Shown piece by piece: positions 19,938 through 30,735 of a DNA stretch of 64,000 nt (the first letter of the stretch is position 1; each line of letters opens with the position of its first letter). A program made the position numbers and the translations under genes. This DNA is from Tetracentron sinense. Taxonomy: Eukaryota > Streptophyta > Magnoliopsida > Trochodendrales > Trochodendraceae. The stretch spans positions 2,542,001 to 2,606,000 of the forward strand of contig CM026563.1 in NCBI GenBank assembly GCA_015143295.1, given 5' to 3'. Below the pieces are notes generated by a model, which made no database searches, was not told the origin of the DNA, and worked only from the letters and a program-made list of their open reading frames with translations.

Positions 19938-22050
19938 GCAAGGAGCACTATTGCTCATTGCTCTCACAAATTCCCGCCCCTTTTAACTATCCTTGAACTA
20001 TGGACTATGGTTAACAAGTTTTAATGCATGTGGTTTTTTATTTTTTAAATTTCTTTCTTAAAATCAAGGTTAAATACTTTAACCCTAAGGCTTTAATGAA
20101 TTTTAATTAAAATTAAAAGAAATTAAAAGGGTACACGTGGCCCAAAAAAAGGGGAAAGAGAAGGGAGAAGATGCCTTCCTCCGCACCAGCAGGGATGAGG
20201 TGATTATTTTAAGTAAAAGCCTACTTGTATGATCTTTGGCTTTTATGGCCAAAAGTCGAGAGGAAGTGAGTATTATTTTAAAACTCGTGTTTGATCCTAA
20301 GGAACCAAAGTTAGAGAGTCATATTTCAATTTATGATACTAAGGAACCAGAGTTAGAGAATCATATTTCAATTTATGATAGGTCAAGAGTTCCATTATGG
20401 TCTTCACAAAGGGAGTCACTTTGGGTGTAAAAGTAAAAGGCGAGCGAAGAGTGTCAAATTTCAATTTAAGATAAGGATGAGAGTGTAATAGTGTCAAATT
20501 TTAATTTACGATAAGATCGAGAGTGCCTCTATCATGTCAGCATTAATCCCTTAGGATTCACTAGACCATACCTAAGTTATAGAAATGATTGATCTTCCAA
20601 TCTTTGATCGAACAATCTATATAAATGTCCAATCAAGTTGATTTTTTGCCACGTGTCTCTTGAGAGTTCCGTCTTATAATCCAATGATTAAATTCCAGAA
20701 CAACCCATTATGTGTCATGTTAGTATGGGCCGCCATTAAAGACTTTAATGAGTATGGAGCATTAAAATGTTACTCTTTCTATATAAACTTGATTGTTCTT
20801 CACATTATTTGTAGATACAAATATATAATTTTCAGTTATTTTTTAAATTATAAGAAATAATTGATAAAATTATTTATCATTCAAATTTGTAACCACAGTA
20901 AACAAAATGATTATTGAGTGCAAGTTCACAAATAATTAACAAGTTCACAAATAATTAACAAATTTTACAGAATTTTGTACCTACAAAAGAAAATGACAAA
21001 ATATTTTCCACTTAACATGCAAAAAATAAAAATTTACATAAAATCTAGCTCTCTAACCCATAAATTGCATAAACAAAAGTTAAAAAGGCGCTCCTAAGGT
21101 TATTTGACTGACAAACCAGGAGTGAGATCGGAGAGGGAGAGTGATTAATTGGCTGGATTCGTAATGCTGATGAGAGTGCAAAAGGTGGGGCCACATAGAC
21201 TCACTACCATCTGATTAGGTGGTCAAAAGAACTGGTTCTGGTGATGAGGTGCCACAACGTATCATCCCATTAAGCACCACGTGGTATGCAGCACAAAGCT
21301 CCATGCTGAGAGCATTCCTAAAAGCCTCTTCAAATTTCAAAAGTTATTTTGAAGAGCCAAAACACTAAAAATGATAAGTTGCCTCTTCAAAATTCTTCAA
21401 AATAATCATTTAGGTTTGGTTAGATAGTTACTGCACACTCACCAAACCAAATCTTTATCTCTCCTTTCTTTTTTTGTGGTTCCACACAAATAACAAAATA
21501 ATATTTTTCTCTCCCATCTTTTATTGTGGTACCACGTCACTTCCATACAAATAAATAAGGGAAATAATTAACGTACCTGAGAAATGGATTTTAAAATCCA
21601 AGGATGAACCTCAGTAGTCTATGCCCCTCTCTTAAATACCCACCAATTAATCCATTTCCCAGGGCTCAATAAATAAATAATGTTTCTTTTTTCCTTTTTT
21701 TTATTGTGGTCCCACACAATTAATAAAATAATGATTCTCTCTTCTTTTGTCTTGTTAAATTTGGTGAGACGGTTGAGAGTGTTTAAAAAACAGTGGATAG
21801 CCAAAATTGAGAGGAACAAAAAAAAAAAAAAAAAAAAGGGTTTGGTGAGTAAAATTTGGTGAGGCCGGTAGGAATGCTCTTACGAAATTATAATAAAGAA
21901 AAATGATTGCAACTCGGGAAATACGGGCAAAATAAACGACTTCAAAAGGTTGACAAAAAAAGAAGGGTCAGATGCACTCGGTAGAGAGAGTATTCATATA
22001 CGGAACGAAGCAAAGCACTCACGATTTTAGTCAACTCTTTCATCTAATCT
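19938..22050. other. intergenic with repeat debris
   Basis: No gene. Contains a foldback remnant (about 19940-20220) with the TTAACC/GTACACGTGG module, a 48-bp tandem duplication around 20289-20383 (CATATTTCAATTTATGAT shared), a short direct repeat (AAGTTCACAAATAATTAAC near 20920-20960), and a diverged relative of the MITE pair at 55939-56836 (about 21311-21880, ends GAGCATTCCT / AGGAATGCTC). Confidence 0.5.
21311..21880. mobile_element. PIF/Harbinger-like MITE, diverged copy
   Basis: Starts GAGCATTCCTAAAAGCCTC and ends GAGGCCGGTAGGAATGCTC. It shares the ATTGTGG..CACACAA and CTCACCAAA blocks with the two MITEs in the asparagine synthetase intron. It is longer than those and seems internally rearranged, with a poly(A) run. 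Confidence 0.5.
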
Positions 22051-22058
22051 GTTGATGC

Positions 22059-22064
22059 CACGTG
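22059..22064. promoter_or_regulatory. G-box upstream of the PSY gene
   Basis: CACGTG lies 23 bp upstream of the TATA box of the PSY-type gene. A TTGAC core (inverted, in AGTCAACT) sits about 30 bp further upstream. Regulation by bZIP/bHLH and WRKY factors is inference only. Confidence 0.35.
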
Positions 22065-22086
22065 TAATATGCAATAAAGCGCCTGT

Positions 22087-22094
22087 TATAAATA
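22087..22094 (+). promoter_or_regulatory. TATA box of the PSY gene
   Basis: TATAAATA lies 97 bp upstream of the ATG at 22191, leaving a short leader, as expected for a small plant gene. Confidence 0.6.
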
Positions 22095-22190
22095 GACGCA
22101 ATGGTCTCTGGTTGTCTATCCACATCGAGTGTCACGAGAGAAAACAGCGATCAGAGCTGACTTGTTTAGAGAAAGAAAGTAAAGAGAGAG

Positions 22191-22282
22191 ATGGGCATGG
22201 CTGTTGGGTTTCGGCTTTGGTGCTGCCTCTTCTTTGCCTTTGCCATAATCTGCTCCGCTCGAAACACCATTTCATTTTCAGG

Positions 22283-22343
<61 letters not shown>

Positions 22344-22949
22344 AACAGTGCTTGAGCTTGTAGACTGAGCTACTGCATGCACTACCATCTCCATGGCCCA
22401 GCTTTGTTTGAACGAGCATAAACCTGTGGTGTAATTACACTACAGACGATGAGAAGAAGGAACACCGTTGGATGCGCGTAGAACTGGGATCAAATTAACG
22501 ATAATGAAGTTTTGTATGGCAGTGCATGCAGTACGCCAGCCACTCAGGATGCATGCGCTATGTATCATGTATGCAGCGTGGTTCCTGCAGATTACCACTA
22601 CAGGAGACTTTTTTTTTAACCTACATACTGGTGGATTGGTGGGTGGGTGGGTAGGTGGAGCACCATTTCGGTCATCCATGCCGTCCATATATTCAATTGG
22701 ACGGTCTATATATAGTGGCCCCACACCAATTGGATTAGTGGGACTTGATTGGAAACTTTTGAGAGTTGTAAAATTATTGAAAAGCTCATTTTCCATGCAA
22801 TGTTTGTGACAGGAAATGAAATGATGGAGATGGTGGAGGAGAGGTTTCTGGGGGCGAGAACGGACGACTACAATGAGCCGTCTGCGAATCCAGGGCACGA
22901 ACCCAAGAAGGGCAGTGGTGGTCGGAAGACCCAAGACACTACTCCTTGA
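22191..22949 (+). CDS. PSY: PSY-family sulfated peptide hormone precursor (two exons)
   Basis: Exons 22191-22281 and 22813-22949 give a 75-codon precursor. The first ~23 residues form a secretion signal (hydrophobic core CCLFFAFAII, likely cleavage after CSA). The C-terminal third holds DDYNEPSANPGHEPKKG, which aligns with Arabidopsis PSY1 (DYGDPSANPKHDP) at the Asp-Tyr sulfation site, PSANP and the HxP positions. PSY1 precursor is also 75 residues. PSY peptides are secreted, Tyr-sulfated by TPST, and sensed by leucine-rich-repeat receptor kinases that balance growth and stress. The intron (22282-22812) keeps frame (phase 1). The donor GTTCCT is weak beyond the GT and leads into a CT/TA microsatellite, while the acceptor TTGTGACAG is good. 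Reading through the donor stops within the repeat, so splicing is required. The exact donor is the least certain point. Confidence 0.82.
22285..22339. repeat. (CT)n(TA)n microsatellite at the PSY intron start
   Basis: A CT run of roughly 25 bp passes directly into a TA run of roughly 27 bp, starting a few bases inside the intron donor of the PSY gene. Length change here could affect splicing. Confidence 0.9.
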
Positions 22950-23644
22950 CTCTTTTACATTTGGTGCACCCAATTATCATCTACTACAACTATGCTGCTG
23001 CTGCTAGGAAACCCAAATAAAGATGAGGCGTTCTATCCTTATTCTCGTGCATTTTCTACTCTCCGCCAAAAATTAACACATGTCCTAGCTGGTTTTTCGT
23101 TGTTAGTAAGAAATGTCTGAGAATATGGCTAGCACGCCTTTAATAAGGAAAGGGAGATGTCCTCTCGTATTGGATCGTAATGAGCTATTTGTTACTGTCA
23201 TAATGTGCTGACGTTTCTATATATGTGTTTTTTGTTTGTTTGTTAAGATTTGTGTTTGTAGCTGTGTGTGTGTGAGAGACTGTGAGTGAGTGGTGGTGTG
23301 TGTGTTTCCTTTCGTTGGGCTTACAGATTCGCCTTGTGGTGGTGTTGTGTTGAAAAAAAAAAAAAAAAACATATATTCTCTGGCATTGAAAATATAAGAA
23401 TTTGTGCGTAAGATTTGAGGGATGTTTTAGAAATGCTAGTGAGGGATTGCAAAAGTTAGCGCGTTTCTTGAATCAACTTAACTGGACTGGCTCTGCCGTG
23501 AGTTTTTCTTTTCTTTTTTGTTTGTTAAATAGCAAGCCGATAGGCTGCAACCCCATTTAGCTTGGTTAGTATCTTTTATCTCTGTGTGGTCTTGGAGTAT
23601 GTGGCCTTTGGGTTCGGGGACATATCCTCCCATGATTTCTTTTT
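22950..23644. other. PSY 3' flank with a retroposon-like tail
   Basis: No ORF of note. The AATAAA-like CCCAAATAAAGATG near 23010 could be the PSY polyadenylation signal. A GT-rich stretch with ATTCGCCTTGTGGTGGTG and a ~17-base A run (about 23220-23370) resembles two other copies in this window. Confidence 0.45.
23220..23370 (+). repeat. poly(A)-tailed retroposon-like repeat
   Basis: A GTGTGTGT-rich stretch is followed by TTCGCCTTGTGGTGG and a 17-base A run. Related copies lie at about 28395-28535 and, inverted with its own 20+ base tail, at about 50560-50706. A shared 3' end plus poly(A) suggests a SINE or LINE 3' fragment. The family is not identified. Confidence 0.4.
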
Positions 23645-24095
23645 GGGAAATAGTTAACGTACCCGTGGTTCTCAAAATGGCCTGTCCTGATCGGTCCATG
23701 TCCCATTTTAAATACTCACCAACTTTGGTTAAGATTCACCCGTGTTAAGCAATCTAACCATGGTTTTTCAAAAAAAAAAAACTCAAAATCTTAGTTTTAA
23801 TTTTGTTAAGCTTAACTAGGGTTAAAGTGGTGTTAAAAGGGACACGAGGACACGGGGTAACAAGAATAATAAATAGCAAGGATTAGCGTACCCCTCGGTG
23901 TGTTATCTAACGTACCGCTCTGTCCTCATGTCCCTTTAACACCCCTTTAACCCTGGTTAAGTTTAACTAAATTAAAGTTTTTTAATTTTTTCCCCAAAAA
24001 ACCAAAGTTTGATTGTTTAATCCTAGGAATGAGTGAATCTTAACCACAGTTAATGAATGTTACAAAGTGAGGTGTGGACCAATGAGATCCCTCAT
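23645..24095. mobile_element. foldback element with GGACCAATGAGATC arms
   Basis: The left arm (GATCGGTCCATGTCCCATTTT..CACCAACTTTGGTTAAGATTCACCC) pairs with the right arm in reverse complement (CTCATTGGTCCACACCTCACTTTG..TTAACTGTGGTTAAGATTCACTC) over about 220 bp, at roughly 75% identity. It has no ORF and includes the TTAACC..GGGACACGAGG module. Confidence 0.6.
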
Positions 24096-24132
24096 TTCGT
24101 TACATAGTGGCAACGGGAGCAAGTTAAACATT

Positions 24133-25473
24133 GGGTAAATTACACTCACCTCCCCTAAGGTTTGGTGAAATTTCAGAAACCTCCCCTCTTGTTTATGAAA
24201 TTACACTAACCTCCCCTTAACTTTGGTTTCTGTAACAGAAATCGCCTTCCGTTAGTTGATCGTTAATTTCATGGATGAGCTTTGATGATGTCAATCATTT
24301 AAACATTTTAAAATATCTAAATTACCATTTACAAAGTCAACTATTATTATGAAATAAATGGAATTGAGTTTAGTAAGGTTAGTAGCATCAACTTAAGGTT
24401 AATATATATTTCCAAAACCAAGGTTAATAGTATCCACTTAAGGTAAATATATATTCTTTTTATAAGAACTAATGTTAGATAGATAAACTCTAGGGGTAAA
24501 TGAATCTTAACCATAATTAGGGGGTCTTAAAAGAAACACGTGGTGGTTTATAGAGACAATTTAATTGAGGTTAAATATAATTAACCTAAGGTTAATATTT
24601 TTTATTTTTTCTTAAAACTAAGGTTAAATGGATAAATCCTAAGGGTGAGTGAATCTTAACCACAATTAGTGGGTGTTAAAGGGAACACGTGGTGGCTTAT
24701 AGAGCCCACTTTAATTGTGGTTAAGCATAATCGACTTAAGTATTTTTTTTCTTCTAAAAACCAAGCTTAGATGGATGAATCCTTGGGGTGAGTAAATCTT
24801 AACCATAGTTAGTGGGTGTTAAAGAAGACACGTGACGACTTGTAGCGCCCCCTTTAATTGTGGTTAAGCATAATCAACCTAAGTTTTTTTTTCTTTCTAA
24901 GAACCAAATGTTAGATGGATGAACCTTGGTGTGAGTGAATCTTAACCATAGTTAGTAGGTGTTAAAAAGGACAAGTGGCGGCCATTAGAGATCCTTTAAC
25001 CGTGGTTAAACATAATTAACCTATGATTAATATTTTTATTCTTATTTTCTTAAAACCAGATGAATCCTACGGGTGAGTGAGTCTTAACCACAGTTAATGG
25101 GTGTTAAAAGGGACACGTGGTGGCTTGTAGAGCCCCCTTTTATTGTGGTTAAGCATAATCAACCTAAGGTTATTTTTTCTCTAAAAAATTAAGGTTAGAT
25201 GGATAAACCTTGAGGGAGAGTTAATCTTAATCATAGTTAATAGGTGTTAAGGGGACATGTGCGGCTTGAGACGTTTATGTGTTTTTTTAGTTGAGTTTTC
25301 AAACTAAATAAGCTTACGTGTTTCTTCCAAGTAATAAGGGTAAAAATGGAAAATAATATCATTAGTTAATGGAGTTAATAGGATGAGTCTGGAGGTTAGT
25401 GTAATTTCAGAAACAAGAGGGGGAGGTTTCTGAAATTACACCAAACCTAAGGGGAGGTGAGTGTAATTTACCC
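24133..25473. mobile_element. Mutator-like TIR element, 1.34 kb, non-autonomous
   Basis: Terminal inverted repeats of about 85 bp begin GGGTAAATTACACTCACC at both ends, with only a few mismatches. A perfect 9-bp duplication TTAAACATT flanks it (24124-24132 and 25474-25482), the Mutator signature. The interior carries no transposase. It is filled by about six tandem ~140-bp copies of the GGTGAGTGAATCTTAACC..GGGACACGTGG..GTGGTTAAGCATAATC module. Confidence 0.88.
24480..25270. repeat. ~140-bp tandem array inside the MULE
   Basis: Units share GAATCTTAACCA.AGTTA.TGGGTGTTAAA, GGGACACGTGG.GGCTTGTAGAG and TTAATTGTGGTTAAGCATAAT. ACACGTGG-like phrases recur near 24534, 24683, 24829, 24974, 25117 and 25255, about every 145 bp. 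Confidence 0.8.
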
Positions 25474-25482
25474 TTAAACATT

Positions 25483-26980
25483 TTCCTTATATAAATAAAA
25501 TTAATAATATTTTTATATTATAGATATTGTTTTTTCCCACAAGTATTCCACGTGTGCGCCTCTCCCACTTGACACGTGTACCTTTAACACTCACTGATTT
25601 TGGTTAAGATTCACTGACACCTAGGGTTTATGCATCTAACCTTGGTTTTAAAAAAATTAACTCTGAGTTAATAAATCTTACCTAGGGTTAAAGATAGTTA
25701 AAAGGGACACATGATGCCTAAAGAATCAATAACTTTTTATTATACATATAAAAAAATTTAACAAATTTTAATTGGGGGGGAGCCTCACTGGTTGGGTGAC
25801 CATCTTTTTCTCCCCTCCCAGCGACGTGGTCCTCCACCTAAAGATGACAATCCCACACTCAAGTCAGTCTTCTTGCTCATTGTTATTCCTCTGTAAGGGC
25901 TGAAATTCTTACCTCCTTATCTCTGTTTCCTCCCCTTTCCATCCGGCCCATTTGTCCCTTTTCTTGTCAACGCATCACTAGTTGAGCGGTGGAGATGGTG
26001 AATTGTAGCCTCCAGGCTTTTGTTTCGTTAGTAGCTTGCGATGTTAGATTGATTGATGGGAACAAAAAAAATAAAAATAAAGTGTTTGATGCGTATTTTG
26101 ATGTGATAAATATGGCACTACGACTCCACTTTCTAGACAGGGATAACATTTCTACTCATCACACATTAGTTCCTGATATTCGGCCCAACTCGGGAAAGAA
26201 TAGCACTAAAGGAGTCTCGGCCAAGGGGATATTTAAGCACGTCAACTGGAGGGGTCATCTTACATCTTGATCAAGTGAGGGTTAACCGAGCTTAATGCCT
26301 CAGAGATTTCTTCCCCTTACATTTTCTATGCATATTTCCTATCGCTCCCCTAAAATCTCTTATTGGCCAAATGAGACTATGAACCTATGACCACTGCGTT
26401 TCTATCTTAACCTAACATCATATAAGGCATGTTAAATGCGAGTCTAAAATTTTTTATTCAATATTAATAACAATTACAATCCATATTGAAATTAACTAAA
26501 ATTCAACCCTTATATGTAGGGGCGGAGCCTTGATTTTTTAGTACTGGGGCACAAAGTGATTCATTCAAAATGATAATAATTGTTGATGTATTTGTAGAGA
26601 TTTATAAGGCTAAGTGATGAAATACTCTGGTTCTAAGGCATAGCCCCCGTCTTGTTTTTTGTTTGTTTTTTTTTGTGATGACCAAGTCCTTGGTCATTTC
26701 ATCCTTACATTTCATATATATCTTAATTATAGGTATTGTTTATCCTCGCTTACGAGACAATTGTCTCCCCTCCTTTATAACTATGCCCTATTAAATAATT
26801 TGATGACATGATAATTAAAGATGACTTCTGTTTTCAAAAGTTCAGGGACAGTTATCCTCTTGCCTCATGGCTATGTCGTTTTAAATAATTAAACGATAAA
26901 GTATAATTTGTTAGGGGCAACTAGCCCTTGTCCATGATTATGCAACATGTGTCCCTTTGAACATCATTTAATTGTAACCC
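25483..26980. other. intergenic, no gene seen
   Basis: The first 250 bp contain another TTAACC..GGGACACATG foldback remnant. A 93-residue open frame at 25989-26270 has no recognisable domain and is probably chance. GGGGCGGAGCC (26519) is a phrase seen again at 49974 and, diverged, at 57551, suggesting termini of another repeat family. Confidence 0.5.
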
Positions 26981-27065
26981 CTGCGGTGTAGCCTAGTTGC
27001 CGAAGGACAAACCTTAAACCTAGGAGTCTCGAGGTTGATTCTTGGCTCCCCACAATATTGGTTGA
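26980..27065 (+). repeat. tRNA-related SINE-like fragment
   Basis: TGTAGCCTAGTTGCCGAAGG resembles a pol III A box, and GAGGTTGATTCTTGG, about 45 bp further, resembles a B box. A second SINE-like head in the window, at 19011-19100, is related only in these boxes. Confidence 0.4.
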
Positions 27066-27930
27066 ATGGGTGGAGTATTCCCTATTCAGTACATGGGACT
27101 AGTCTGAGTCTTTAAGACTCAGTTGGTGAGTATTTAAAAGGGAGGTGCTGGACCAATGAGATCCACCCTTAGGTTTCTAAATGAATTTCATGGGTACGAC
27201 TATCACTGCTTTTTTAAATTTAACCAAAATTCAATCAACTTTTGAATCAAGGAAAAGATAGTTTTAAAATTAATGAAACTTCAATCAACATTTTGAAGAA
27301 CCCGACTACCTTTTGATCTATATAAAAGAAAAAATTACAAACGTGCACACACTACTTTAATACACATAAAAGACAAATCTTACGACACAACACGTCAATC
27401 GGTTATAGTTCAGAGATTAAAAGAAGAGTCTTCATATATGCCGGAGATCTGCTTCACCAGGTTGGAGCAGAGCTTCCTTTTCTATAAATCCCATGACAGC
27501 TATGTAATTATGAGAATACAAAAATACTCTTGTCTTTATTTATAATTACAAAATTGCTTCCTAACATTGCACGCAAATGAGGAGCTTTGCTTGATGCACT
27601 GAAGCAGAGCTCCGGCTCATATTTAAACACTTGAAAGAAAGGAGCTCCGGTGGAACAGTAACTGGAGCAACACAAATAAGGCCTTAGGAGTGATAGTTTG
27701 GTAATTACAAACACAAAGAAGATAATTTTAGCACTAATTTTTCTTATAAATTACCATTCCCAAAGCATTTAGTTTTGGGTTGTGGTTGAGACCCTGGTCA
27801 TAGTTAATCCCTGTCATGTAATGTAGGGACACCAAAATGTACTATCGGCATTAATTGGTTATTTTTATCAGATTTTTGCTTACGACTAAGGGTGATAATT
27901 TTTTTGTTGGAGCCGAGGACAGGTTGGCGA

Positions 27931-28110
27931 AGGAAAATAGTTAACATACTTGGGATCTCCATTTGCAAAGATAAGGCTAGTCCTCATTGGTCCATGCTTC
28001 ACTTTGAAATTTTCACCACAGTCGGTGAGTATTTAAGAGTGATGACGTGGACCAATGAGAACTAACCTTAACCTTGCAAATGGAGATCCCCGGTACACCT
28101 ATCACTACTC
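27931..28110. mobile_element. small foldback, GGGATCTCCATTTGCAA arms
   Basis: The left arm CTTGGGATCTCCATTTGCAA and the right arm TTGCAAATGGAGATCCCCGG pair closely and extend through a shared CTCATTGGTCCA block for about 85 bp each. The same GGAAATAGTTAACGTACC start occurs at 23644 and, diverged, at 21560 and 30475. Confidence 0.65.
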
Positions 28111-28124
28111 ATTAACGAATAAGG

Positions 28125-28690
28125 TTCTCGTGAGTGAGCAGGTCAAGCTCGGGTATTTAATACCTGAGTCAAGTTTGAGATCATATAGATAACAAGTCGA
28201 ACACTCCCATACTCGGCTCACCTAGATTATATACATACTTATAATATTTTTAAATTACAAAATATTCAAGTTAAGTACATAATTTACATTGGTGTTGTTA
28301 CCTTAACCAAAAAAATCTATCAATTCTCTTAGTCTCACATTGGTTGTGTAACCGAGCTCTCATCCCCTTATAAGTTACATCACGCCTCAAACGGTTGGTA
28401 CCCGTTTTGAGGAGTGTTTGGGTGAAACTTATTTGGGTTGAGGGTGTGTGATGTATGTGTGTTTGTGTGTGTGGTCTTCTTTCTCATGACTGTAGCTTCG
28501 CCTTGTGGTGTTGTTACCTTAACCATAAAAAGTACATAACTTACATACTTAAGGGGCAAAAAAGGAAATACAATTCTTTAAGCCTCCAAGCTTGTTGCAC
28601 TAGGTTACTTCGTGTAAAAGTTATGGACTAAGGTAGTGAATTTAAATGAATTCTGACTCATTAAAGAGTTATTTTTTAAACTAATAATAT

Positions 28691-28729
<39 letters not shown>

Positions 28730-28870
28730 TTATTTTTTAAATTAATATTTTAATTGAGCTCTCGAACTCTATTTTCCTCGTTTATAAACGAGCCAAGCGA
28801 AGGTTGAACAGATTTAAATAATTACATAACTCCATAGAACCTCAGCTCGATACTCAACCCTACTTCTAGC
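28125..28870. mobile_element. CGAGC-type repeat, probable hAT-like, nested
   Basis: AGCTCGGGTATTTAATACCTGAGTC near the left and AACCTCAGCTCGATACTCAACCC near the right resemble the CGAGC-rich ends at 19434-19937. Inside lie a GT-rich retroposon-like copy (28395-28535) and a (TA)n run (28689-28729). Boundaries are approximate. Confidence 0.35.
28395..28535 (+). repeat. retroposon-like GT-rich repeat copy
   Basis: TGAGGAGTGTTTGGGTGAA..GGTTGAGGGTGTGTGATG..GTAGCTTCGCCTTGTGGTG parallels the copies at 23220-23370 and (inverted) 50560-50706. GGTGTTGTTACCTTAACCA occurs at both 28294 and 28511, possibly a target duplication around the insertion. Confidence 0.4.
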
Positions 28871-30047
28871 CTAGTATCGACAACGTTTTTTGAGTTTGGA
28901 TCTTATCCGTTGTAATTGAACTCGAGAGAGTTCAATTGCACTCAAAGGGGCCCTTTAACTGTCCTTTTGACTATGGTTTATGATTATATATTTTTTCTAA
29001 AAATCGAAGTTAGATTGTCAAACCATAAGGGTGAATGAATCTTAACCACAATTACTAAGGGTTAAAAGGGACAAATGTTGATTGTGGGATGATCCGAACT
29101 CATATTTTCAATTGATACGGGATCATCTCCAATTGGTGTTGGCGGTCTCCCGTGCACCGCAACAAAGGTGTTGGTTTGCATGTAATATCTTGATAAGCAT
29201 GTACAAAGGATATGTGGCACCATCAAAGTGGTGTTGGCGGTCGAGACCGGATCACAACCAATTGTGATTGAACTTGGGGATAGTTTAATTGCAACCATAG
29301 GTCAACACATGTCCCTTTTAATTTCTATTAATTATGGTTAAGATTCAATTTTAGATATATTTTTAAAAATGAATCATTGGGTTAACAATTTTTTAACCCT
29401 AAGGGTAATTTAATATAATCACACTAAAACATGTAGGATAACGCTAGCAAGACTCTCTTTTATAAGGTAGTGGTTGATTAAACTTCTAAACTGAAAAGTC
29501 AAAAGGTTGGGAACACGCGTGTAGTTATTTGGTATGTTTTGACTTCTCAAAAGGCTGCCCAAGGATACTTTTGTGGGAAAGTTACTTGACCGGCGAAGGA
29601 TGTAACGAGCTCTCTCTTATTAAAATAACAAAAGTTACTTCTTAAGAAACGTATACGATTTTAAGAAATTACTTTTTACTTCTCCAAATAAAATTTCGGT
29701 GTCGTTTGGATAGACTTCCCAAACAACTTTTAATTTTTAGGAAGTCAAAAGTTGACAAATTAGTGTTTGGTTTACCATTTTTTATTTGACTTCACACGGA
29801 AGTAAAAAGTCATAAGAATGCAATTTTCTTACTTCCCCAAGAAGCTAAGGAGACTAGCTTCGGCGGGAAGTGGAATTCTCACTTCGGCGGGAAGTTGACG
29901 GAAGAGCCGGCGGAACGATATCCACAAAAATCACTATTCACTTACGTACAACAATCACTATTCACTTGTAAGCTTTTGTAGTATTAAGAAGAAAATTTTG
30001 GACCCACCCACTCAAGTATGGACCAACCACTGATTAGCTTGGATCCT
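28871..30047. other. intergenic with foldback debris
   Basis: Contains ATTGCAATTGG-type foldback pieces (28915-29310), and from about 29695 a GGTGTCGTTTGGATAGACTT stretch that finds an inverted partner (AAGTCTATCCAAACGCCACC) near 32330. If these are paired termini, the elements between are nested inside an older transposon. No gene is seen. Confidence 0.4.
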
Positions 30048-30056
30048 TATAGTATT

Positions 30057-30454
30057 GGAGCAAATCCTCTACGGTGAAAACCTGATTGGGCAAATCCAGT
30101 TATCACCCTTTGAGGTGGCCACGTGTCCCTTTTGACACCCCTTAACTGTGGTTCAGATTCACCCACTCCTAGGGTTCACTCACCCATCCTTGGTTTTTAG
30201 AAAAAAAGTAATAATTCTATTTTTTAAAAATATTTTAATATTAAAAAAAATCCTAAAAAATCATAAAAAATAGTTTTTTAATTTTAAAAAATATAATTAA
30301 TATTTATTTCTAAAAACCAAGGATGGGTGGGTGAACCCTAGGGGTGGGTGAATCTGAACCACAGTTAAGGGGTGTCAAGGGAGACACGTGGCCACCTCAA
30401 AGGGTGATAACCGGATTTGCCAAATCCGATTATCACCGTAGAGGATTTGAATCC
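30057..30454. mobile_element. Mutator-type foldback MITE, 398 bp, 9-bp TSD
   Basis: Almost the whole element is an inverted repeat. Ends GCAAATCCTCTACGGTGA and TCACCGTAGAGGATTTGA pair, and arms continue through AGGTGGCCACGTGTCCCTTTT and ACCATCCTTGG-like blocks to an AT-rich loop. A perfect 9-bp duplication TATAGTATT flanks it (30048-30056, 30455-30463). No coding capacity. Confidence 0.88.
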
Positions 30455-30469
30455 TATAGTATTATAAAG

Positions 30470-30720
30470 GGAAATGGAAAACGGACCCCTGGGTCAACTT
30501 TGAAGTGACCCCGGGATCTCATTGGTCCATGCCCACATTTTACAACCCATCAACTGTGGTTAGATTCACTAAACCCCTATATCTAACCACGGTTTAAAAA
30601 AACAAAAAAAATGAAATTATTAGTTCCAATTTAGTTAAGCTTAACCATGATTAAAGAGGTGTTAAAAGGGACACAGGGACACTTGGTCAGCTTAGAAGAG
30701 GACATTGGGTTCCTCATCTC
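30470..30720. repeat. foldback remnant, GACCAATGAGATC family
   Basis: GGGAAATGGAAAACGGACCCC, GATCTCATTGGTCCATG and GGTGTTAAAAGGGACACAGGG mark a relative of the foldback at 23645-24095. The arms are less complete here. Confidence 0.45.
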
Positions 30721-30735
30721 AGGGCTCTATTATAA

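Noticed and set aside
22440-22973. 177-codon minus-strand frame across the PSY second exon
   Set aside because: No recognisable domain; shadow of the PSY exon and intron on the opposite strand.
25989-26270. 93-codon frame near 26 kb
   Set aside because: No similarity that I recognise, AT-rich flanks, and no splice or promoter signs. Probably chance.
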